Below, one piece after another: positions 46,333 to 50,923 of a stretch of 50,923 nt of DNA. Position 1 is the first letter of the stretch, and each line of letters begins with the position of its first letter. The DNA is taken from assembly GCA_902787755.1 (NCBI GenBank), contig CADAHL010000013.1, positions 1-50,923 on the forward strand, read 5' to 3'. A program made the position numbers and the translations under genes. Below the pieces are notes generated by a model, which saw only the letters and a list, made by a program, of their open reading frames with translations, had not been told where the DNA came from and searched no databases. Source of the stretch: Oscillospiraceae bacterium. GTDB taxonomy: Bacteria; Bacillota; Clostridia; Oscillospirales; Oscillospiraceae.

Positions 46333-46950
46333 ATGAGCGACGTCATCGTCATCGGCATCGCCGGCGGCACCGGCAGCGGCAAGACCACCATTACCCGCAG
46401 GCTCATCGAGTGCTTCGGGGAGGACGTTTCCGTCATCCACCACGACAACTACTACAAGGCCCACCACAACATGCCCTACGAGGAGCGCACCAAGCTCAAT
46501 TACGACCACCCCAACGCCTTCGACACCGATCAGATGATCGAGGACCTGCGGCAGCTCAAGCAGGGCTATCCCATCGCCTGCCCGGTCTACGACTACACCA
46601 TTCACGACCGCACCAACAAGACCGAGCCGGTCTATCCCCGGCGGGTCATCATCGTGGAGGGCATCCTGATCTACGAGAGCCGGGAGCTCTGCGACGAGAT
46701 GGACATCAAGATCTACGTGGACACCGACGCGGACGTGCGTATCCTGCGGCGCATCATGCGAGACGTGCGGGACCGGGGCCGCAGCCTGGAGAGCGTGGTC
46801 AACCAGTATCTGAACACCGTCAAGCCCATGCACGAGCAGTTCGTGGAGCCCTCCAAACGCCGGGCCGATATCATCATCCCCCAGGGCGGTCACAACCAGG
46901 TGGCCCTGGAGATGGTGATAGAGCGGGTCCGGGCGCATTTGGCCAAGTAG
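46333..46950 (+). CDS. udk: Uridine kinase
   Basis: A 205-residue P-loop kinase that phosphorylates uridine and cytidine. The ATP loop is GGTGSGKTT (11-19), followed by VIHHDNYYKAHHNMPYEERT, NYDHPNAFDTDQM, PVYDYTIHDRTNKT and IVEGILIYESRELCD, the nucleoside-binding and lid blocks. The length is normal. GAAGGAGA precedes the ATG. It is the first of three plus-strand genes (udk, tdk, CAT-like); 40 bases separate it from tdk. Confidence 0.96.
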   Translation: MSDVIVIGIAGGTGSGKTTITRRLIECFGEDVSVIHHDNYYKAHHNMPYEERTKLNYDHPNAFDTDQMIEDLRQLKQGYPIACPVYDYTIHDRTNKTEPVYPRRVIIVEGILIYESRELCDEMDIKIYVDTDADVRILRRIMRDVRDRGRSLESVVNQYLNTVKPMHEQFVEPSKRRADIIIPQGGHNQVALEMVIERVRAHLAK

Positions 46951-46968
46951 TGCTCAGGGCTTAGTATT
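46949..46968 (+). repeat. Intergenic AGTGCTCAG-type tag
   Basis: AGTGCTCAGGGCTTAGTATT between udk and tdk repeats the units of the 21597-21650 array (minus strand AGTGCTCAG, AGTGCTTAGTA). Its first bases overlap the udk stop codon. Confidence 0.55.
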
Positions 46969-46990
46969 TCATGCACAGGAGAAAACGAGA

Positions 46991-47578
46991 ATGGCAAAGC
47001 TGTACTTCAAATACGGGGCGATGGGCTCCTCCAAGTCCGCCCAGGCCCTGATCACCAAATTCAACTATGAGGAGCTGGGCATGTCCGTCTGGCTCATCAA
47101 GCCCAGCATCGACACCCGGGACGGGGCCGACATCATCCGCAGCCGCATCGGCCTGGAGTGCCGGGCCCGGGTGATCACCCCGGAGGAGAACATCGTCGAG
47201 GCCTATCACGCCGCCGGAAAGCACGACGTGATCATCGCCGACGAGGCCCAGTTCTTCACCCCGGAGCAGATCGACCAGCTTCGGGACCTGGTGGACGAGG
47301 AGGATCTGCCGGTGCTGTGCTTCGGCCTGCGCACCGACTTTCTCACCCACTTCTTCCCCGGCGCCCGGCGGCTCATGGAGCTGGCGGATTCCCTGACGGA
47401 GATCAAGACGGTCTGCGCCTGCGGCCGGAAAGCCACCGTCAACGCCCGGATCGACGAGAGCGGACGCATCATCACCCAGGGCGACCAGGTCTTCCTGGGC
47501 GGCAACGACAGCTACGTGGCTATGTGCCATCAGTGCTGGAAGCGGAAGATCCGGGAGCAGGCCGATGGAGCTCGTTGA
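46991..47578 (+). CDS. tdk: Thymidine kinase
   Basis: A 195-residue type II thymidine kinase for pyrimidine deoxynucleoside salvage. The P-loop is GAMGSSKSAQAL (9-20), the Walker B and catalytic region is DVIIADEAQFFTPEQIDQL, and FGLRTDFLTHFFPGARRLME is the conserved middle. Zinc is probably held by the pairs in VCACGRKATVNAR and MCHQCWKRK. The lasso domain near the thymidine site (DQVFLGGNDSYVAMC) is intact. The last 14 bases overlap the start of the CAT-like gene. Confidence 0.96.
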   Translation: MAKLYFKYGAMGSSKSAQALITKFNYEELGMSVWLIKPSIDTRDGADIIRSRIGLECRARVITPEENIVEAYHAAGKHDVIIADEAQFFTPEQIDQLRDLVDEEDLPVLCFGLRTDFLTHFFPGARRLMELADSLTEIKTVCACGRKATVNARIDESGRIITQGDQVFLGGNDSYVAMCHQCWKRKIREQADGAR

Positions 47579-48197
47579 TCTGGCCTCCTGGCCCCGGCGG
47601 GAGCTGTTCGAGTTTTTCTCTCCCCTCTCCAACCCCTTCTACTCCGTCACCTTCCGTCTGGATGTGACAAAGCTCCACGCCTACACCAAGGCCAGGGGCC
47701 TGAGCTTCTACTATGCCCTGGTGTATCTGTCCACACTGGCTGTCAACCGGGTGGAGGCTTTCTCCTACTCTATGGAGGACGGGCGGGTGGTCCGTCTCCG
47801 GGAGCGTCTGCCCAGCTTCACCGATCTGAAACCCGGCCAGGAGCAGTTTCATATCGTCACCATGCCCTGCCGGGGAAGTCTGGAGGACTTCTGCGCCGCA
47901 GCGAAGGCAAAAAGCCGGAGCCAGCAGGGCTTTATCGACTACGCCTCCGAAGGGGCGGATCTCATCTATCTGTCCTGCCTGCCCTGGGTGGATCTGACCG
48001 GCCTGACCAACGAGCGGGACATGGACCCGGACGACGCCGTGCCCCGGCTGGCCTGGGGCAGATACGTTCCGGAGAACGGCCGGGAGATCCTGGGCTACTC
48101 CGTGGAGGTCAACCACCGCTTCATCGACGGCGTGCACGTCGGGCAGTTTGCCCAAAAGCTGGAAGCACTCATCGAAGAGCTGGACAGCGCCGAATAG
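47565..48197 (+). CDS. CatA-like O-acetyltransferase
   Basis: A 210-residue protein of the chloramphenicol acetyltransferase fold. The C-terminal VNHRFIDGVHVGQF carries the catalytic H184 and the D188-G pair, and NPFYSVTFRLDVTKLHAYTK with FYYALVYLSTLAVNRVEAF matches the front half. It is divergent from classical resistance enzymes and lies beside housekeeping genes, so chloramphenicol may not be its substrate. Translation starts inside the last codons of tdk (14-base overlap), giving coupled expression. A terminator follows eight bases after its stop. Confidence 0.85.
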   Translation: MELVDLASWPRRELFEFFSPLSNPFYSVTFRLDVTKLHAYTKARGLSFYYALVYLSTLAVNRVEAFSYSMEDGRVVRLRERLPSFTDLKPGQEQFHIVTMPCRGSLEDFCAAAKAKSRSQQGFIDYASEGADLIYLSCLPWVDLTGLTNERDMDPDDAVPRLAWGRYVPENGREILGYSVEVNHRFIDGVHVGQFAQKLEALIEELDSAE

Positions 48198-48204
48198 GCC
48201 GCTG

Positions 48205-48250
48205 AACCCCGGGTGAAAACACTTGGAACCGTGTTTTCACCCGGGGTTTT
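48205..48250 (+). terminator. Strong terminator after the CAT-like gene
   Basis: An 18-bp perfect stem, 48205-48222 with 48231-48248, ending in TTTT. Confidence 0.9.
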
Positions 48251-48290
48251 CCTCTCTCCGGGAGGCTCTTTTGCGATTTATATGGGTGAA

Positions 48291-48334
48291 TCAAAAACCG
48301 GATTTTTTGAACAATCTGCACAAATATTTTGTGC
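48291..48334. promoter_or_regulatory. Two inverted repeats upstream of iorA
   Basis: TCAAAAA/TTTTTGA (48291-48297 with 48304-48310) and GCACAAA-TAT-TTTGTGC (48318-48334) lie in tandem, about 50-90 bp before the iorA promoter. They could be operators for an unknown regulator. Confidence 0.4.
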
Positions 48335-48381
48335 TTTTCCGTGAGAACAGACAACATTTCAAACTTTACAAGGAATTCATA

Positions 48382-48410
48382 TTGACGCTTTCCCGGGATT
48401 ATAGTATAAA
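48382..48410 (+). promoter_or_regulatory. Sigma-A promoter of iorAB
   Basis: TTGACG (48382-48387), 17 bp, TATAAA (48405-48410), then a leader of about 55 bases to ATG 48473. Confidence 0.7.
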
Positions 48411-48472
48411 GAGATTAGGGAATCTATCCTTTTGCATTGTTTTGGTCCCATTACGATCAGGAGGATCTGCGT

Positions 48473-50221
48473 ATGAAAGTATTGATGTCCGGCAACGAAG
48501 CCATCGCCCGGGGCGCCTACGAGGCGGGCGTCCGGGTCTGCTCCGCCTACCCCGGTACCCCCAGCACCGAGATCTTTGAAAACCTGCCTCAGTACAAGGA
48601 CGTGCTCTATTGCGAATGGGCGCCCAACGAAAAGGTGGCCACCGAGGTGGCCTACGGCGCGGCCATCGCCGGCGTCCGCAGTCTGACCGCCATGAAGCAC
48701 GTGGGCCTGAACGTGGCCGCGGACCCCATGTTCACCGCCGGCTACAACGGCGTCACCGGCGGCTTTGTCATCGTCACCGCCGACGACCCCAGCATGCATT
48801 CTTCCCAGAACGAGCAGGATAACCGGCGTTATGCCATGGCCGCCAAGATCGCCCTGGTGGAGCCCTCCGACTCCCAGGAGTGCAAGGATTTTATGGCCGA
48901 GGCCTACCGCATCTCCGAGCTGTTCGACACCCCGGTCCTCTTCCGCACCACCACCCGGGTCTCCCATTCCAAGAGTCTGGTGGAACTGGGCGAGCGGACC
49001 GAGCGGGAGCCCTTCCCCTACAAGCGGAACATTCCCAAGAACTCCTGTGCTCCGGCCCTGGCCTATGCCAAGCGTCCCAAGGTGGAGCAGCGTCTTGAAG
49101 CCCTGGCCGAATACGGCTGCACCAGCCCCCTGAACCGGGTGGAGATGGGCGACGGGAAGATCGGCGTCATCACCGCCTCCATCGCCTATGAGTACGCCAG
49201 GGAGGTGTTCCCGGAGGGGACCTCCTTCCTGAAGCTGGGCCTGACCTATCCCCTGCCCATGAAGCTCATCCGGGACTTTGCCGCCCGGGTGGAGACCCTC
49301 TACGTCATCGAGGAGCTGGAGGGCTTCATGGAAGAGCAGATCAAAGCCGCCGGCATCCCCTGCATCGGCAAGGAGAAGGTCAGCAACATGTACGAGCTGA
49401 ACCCCGCCAGGCTCAGGGAGATGCTCTTTGGCGTGAAGCCCGTGACCAGAAAGCCGGAGGTGGAGGCCGTCCCCAGACCGCCCGCCCTGTGTCCCGGCTG
49501 TCCGCACCGCGGCTTCTTCTATGCGGTGAGCCGCCAGAAGGACGTGATCATCACCGGCGACATCGGCTGCTATACGCTGGGCTCCGCCCCTCCCCTGAAC
49601 GCCATGGACAGCTGCGTATGCATGGGTGCCGGCTTCTCGGTAGGCGCGGGCATGGCCCAGGCCTTCCGTCAGATGGGCAAGCCCCGGAAGATCTTCGGTG
49701 TGGTGGGCGATTCCACCTTCTTCCACAGCGGCATGACCGGCGCGGTGGAGATCCTTTACAACAACGCCGACATGATCCCTGTGGTGCTGGATAACCACAT
49801 CACCGGCATGACCGGCCATCAGGACAACCCGGGCAGCGGCTACAACCTCCAGGGGGAGATCGCCGCGGCCGTAAAGATCGAGGACGTGCTGCGCTCCTTC
49901 GGCTTCGAGAAGGTGCTGATCGTGGATCCCCAGGATCTGAGCGCCATGGAAGGGGCGATCCGGGAGGCCATGAACGCCAGCCAGCGCTGCGCCATCATCT
50001 GCCGCCGGCCCTGCCTGCTCATCAAGCGGCTGAAACACGATATCGGCCAGTGCGTGGTGGATCCGGACAAGTGCATCGGCTGCCGGAAGTGCCTGCAGGT
50101 TGGCTGTCCGGCCCTGTCCCTCCGGGGAAAGAAATCCCATATCGATCCGACCCAGTGCGTAGGCTGCACCGTCTGCGCCCAGGTCTGCCCCATGGGCGCC
50201 ATCAGCAGGAAGGAGGCCTGA
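48473..50221 (+). CDS. iorA: Indolepyruvate:ferredoxin oxidoreductase, alpha subunit
   Basis: A 582-residue thiamine- and iron-sulfur-dependent subunit that oxidatively decarboxylates arylpyruvates (from aromatic amino acids) to aryl-acetyl-CoA while reducing ferredoxin. The N-terminal GNEAIARGAYEAGVRVCSAY and PGTPSTEIFENLP, the middle LYVIEELEGFMEEQIKAAG, and the thiamine region (ITGDIGCYTLGSAPPLNAMD; VVGDSTFFHSGMTGAVEI) are complete. Two [4Fe-4S] motifs close the protein: CIGCRKCLQVGC and CVGCTVCAQVCPMG. ATG 48473 follows AGGAGG by eight bases. iorB starts three bases after the stop. Confidence 0.95.
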   Translation: MKVLMSGNEAIARGAYEAGVRVCSAYPGTPSTEIFENLPQYKDVLYCEWAPNEKVATEVAYGAAIAGVRSLTAMKHVGLNVAADPMFTAGYNGVTGGFVIVTADDPSMHSSQNEQDNRRYAMAAKIALVEPSDSQECKDFMAEAYRISELFDTPVLFRTTTRVSHSKSLVELGERTEREPFPYKRNIPKNSCAPALAYAKRPKVEQRLEALAEYGCTSPLNRVEMGDGKIGVITASIAYEYAREVFPEGTSFLKLGLTYPLPMKLIRDFAARVETLYVIEELEGFMEEQIKAAGIPCIGKEKVSNMYELNPARLREMLFGVKPVTRKPEVEAVPRPPALCPGCPHRGFFYAVSRQKDVIITGDIGCYTLGSAPPLNAMDSCVCMGAGFSVGAGMAQAFRQMGKPRKIFGVVGDSTFFHSGMTGAVEILYNNADMIPVVLDNHITGMTGHQDNPGSGYNLQGEIAAAVKIEDVLRSFGFEKVLIVDPQDLSAMEGAIREAMNASQRCAIICRRPCLLIKRLKHDIGQCVVDPDKCIGCRKCLQVGCPALSLRGKKSHIDPTQCVGCTVCAQVCPMGAISRKEA

Positions 50222-50224
50222 ACC

Positions 50225-50806
50225 ATGAAAAAGAGCGTGCTTTTCGTGGGAGTGGGCGGCCAGGGCGCCATCCTCGCCGCCAAGATCCTCATCAACGGCG
50301 TCATGAGCCGGGGCTATGACGTGAAGATGTCCGAGGTTCACGGCATGAGCCAGCGCGGCGGCAGCGTCTCCACCCAGGTCCACTTCGGAGACAAGGTCCA
50401 CGCCCCCGTGATCGGTCCCGGCGAGGCCGACATCCTGGTGGCCTTCGAGCGGATGGAGGCTGTGCGCTATGCCGAGTACCTGAAGCCCGACGGCGTCGCC
50501 GTCATCAACGATTACGCCATTGAGAGCGTGTCCACCGCCTCCGGCCAGTATCAGTATCCCGAGGGCTGTGTGGAGGCCATGGAGAAGCTGTTTGACTGCC
50601 GGGTATTGGACGCCGGGGCCATCGCCCTGTCTCTCGGTAGTGCCAAATGCATGAACGTGGTGCTCTTCGGCGCCCTGACGCAGGTGCTGGGCATGGAGGA
50701 CGTGGACTGGGAGGAGATCATCCGCCAGACCGTGCCCGCCAAATTCGTGGATCTGAATCTGCGGGCCTATCACGCCGGCCGGGAAGCGGCCCTGAAGACC
50801 GTCTGA
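50225..50806 (+). CDS. iorB: Indolepyruvate:ferredoxin oxidoreductase, beta subunit
   Basis: A 193-residue gamma-type domain subunit that completes the IorAB complex. FVGVGGQGAILAAKILINGV at the start, MSEVHGMSQRGGSVSTQVHF and EADILVAFERMEAVRYAEYL match the family and form the CoA/interface side. Translation is probably coupled to iorA (three-base gap). The pair implies fermentation or interconversion of aromatic amino acids, and the aminotransferase at 33122 could in principle supply the oxo acid. Confidence 0.94.
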   Translation: MKKSVLFVGVGGQGAILAAKILINGVMSRGYDVKMSEVHGMSQRGGSVSTQVHFGDKVHAPVIGPGEADILVAFERMEAVRYAEYLKPDGVAVINDYAIESVSTASGQYQYPEGCVEAMEKLFDCRVLDAGAIALSLGSAKCMNVVLFGALTQVLGMEDVDWEEIIRQTVPAKFVDLNLRAYHAGREAALKTV

Positions 50807-50826
50807 GCTTCCGCCATACTATACAA

Positions 50827-50868
50827 GGGGCCGTTGCAAAATGAGAGTTTTGCAGCGGTCCCTCTTTC
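50827..50868 (+). terminator. Terminator after iorB
   Basis: GGGGCCGTTGCAAAA (50827-50841) pairs with TTTTGCAGCGGTCCC (50848-50862) with two G-T pairs, then TCTTTCT. The last 55 bases of the window hold no gene that I can see. Confidence 0.8.
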
Positions 50869-50923
50869 TGCTCTAAAGGGCAAAAGGAACCGAGAATCTG
50901 TGGAAAACTTGCCACAAATCTCC

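Noticed and set aside
48318-48334. Rex operator before iorA
   Set aside because: The arms run CACAAA...TTTGTG, the reverse order of the Rex pattern TTGTG...CACAA.
48440-48455. TTTTGGTCC in the iorA leader as a GntR site
   Set aside because: Half-site only, no palindrome.
1-50923. tRNA, rRNA, phage, transposase or integrase genes
   Set aside because: No cloverleaf, rRNA signature or recombinase motif was recognised on reading either strand; a dedicated tRNA or covariance scan was not possible.

Overview
The window reads as a GC-rich, anaerobic, endospore-forming member of the Firmicutes (Clostridia), probably near the gut Oscillospiraceae. The evidence is spoIIGA-sigE and sigG, sigma-A-type promoters (TTGACA-N16/17-TATAAT) and AGGAGG ribosome binding sites, the MEP isoprenoid enzyme Dxr, a ferredoxin-linked indolepyruvate oxidoreductase, LarC, and anaerobe-style TRAP transport. 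I found no rRNA, tRNA, CRISPR array, insertion sequence, phage gene or replication origin. Family assignments come from remembered motifs, not from searches.

Layout. 1-3.5 kb: a small XRE regulator, sigG behind a sigma-F-like promoter and a hairpin over its ribosome binding site, an unknown gene with greA, and rpsF-ssb-rpsR behind a consensus promoter and a structured leader. 3.5-9 kb: a secreted repeat protein (minus strand), then mnmG-mnmA (two arms of wobble-uridine modification) and a cation efflux protein. 9-21.5 kb: a divergent catabolic island. The minus-strand operon runs dctQ-dctM-dctP(broken)-PPC protein-E1alpha-E1beta-E2-E3. The plus-strand operon runs small protein-SGNH hydrolase-lipoate ligase-FCD/GntR regulator-Tdh-like dehydrogenase. 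A PdhR-like operator (TTGGTCCTACCAA) sits on the predicted start of the transporter transcript, a second copy lies inside the operon and a degenerate copy lies in the divergent spacer. The simplest reading is import of an organic acid, oxidation by the MDR dehydrogenase and thiamine/lipoate-dependent cleavage to an acyl-CoA, under local GntR control, with the ligase charging the lipoyl domains.

21.5-32 kb: a membrane protein and a secreted esterase-like protein, then EamA-pyrH-frr-uppS-alkD-like-dxr-rseP on the minus strand (cdsA is missing from its usual place), then spoIIGA-sigE and an acyltransferase/zinc-ribbon fusion. 33-45 kb: an aminotransferase-ECF S component-larC-phosphodiester glycosidase-unknown operon, an acyltransferase-3 gene, and a second minus-strand envelope operon (small anchored protein, second phosphodiester glycosidase, Lgt-like protein that seems to have lost catalytic residues) with a candidate Spo0A box next to its promoter, divergent from a PAP2 phosphatase. 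45-51 kb: nucleoside salvage (deoD, udk, tdk), a CAT-fold acetyltransferase and iorAB.

The best candidates for undescribed biology are the TRAP/2-oxo-acid-dehydrogenase island with its PPC-domain protein and operators, and the paired membrane-anchored phosphodiester glycosidase modules, one of them with a degenerate Lgt.
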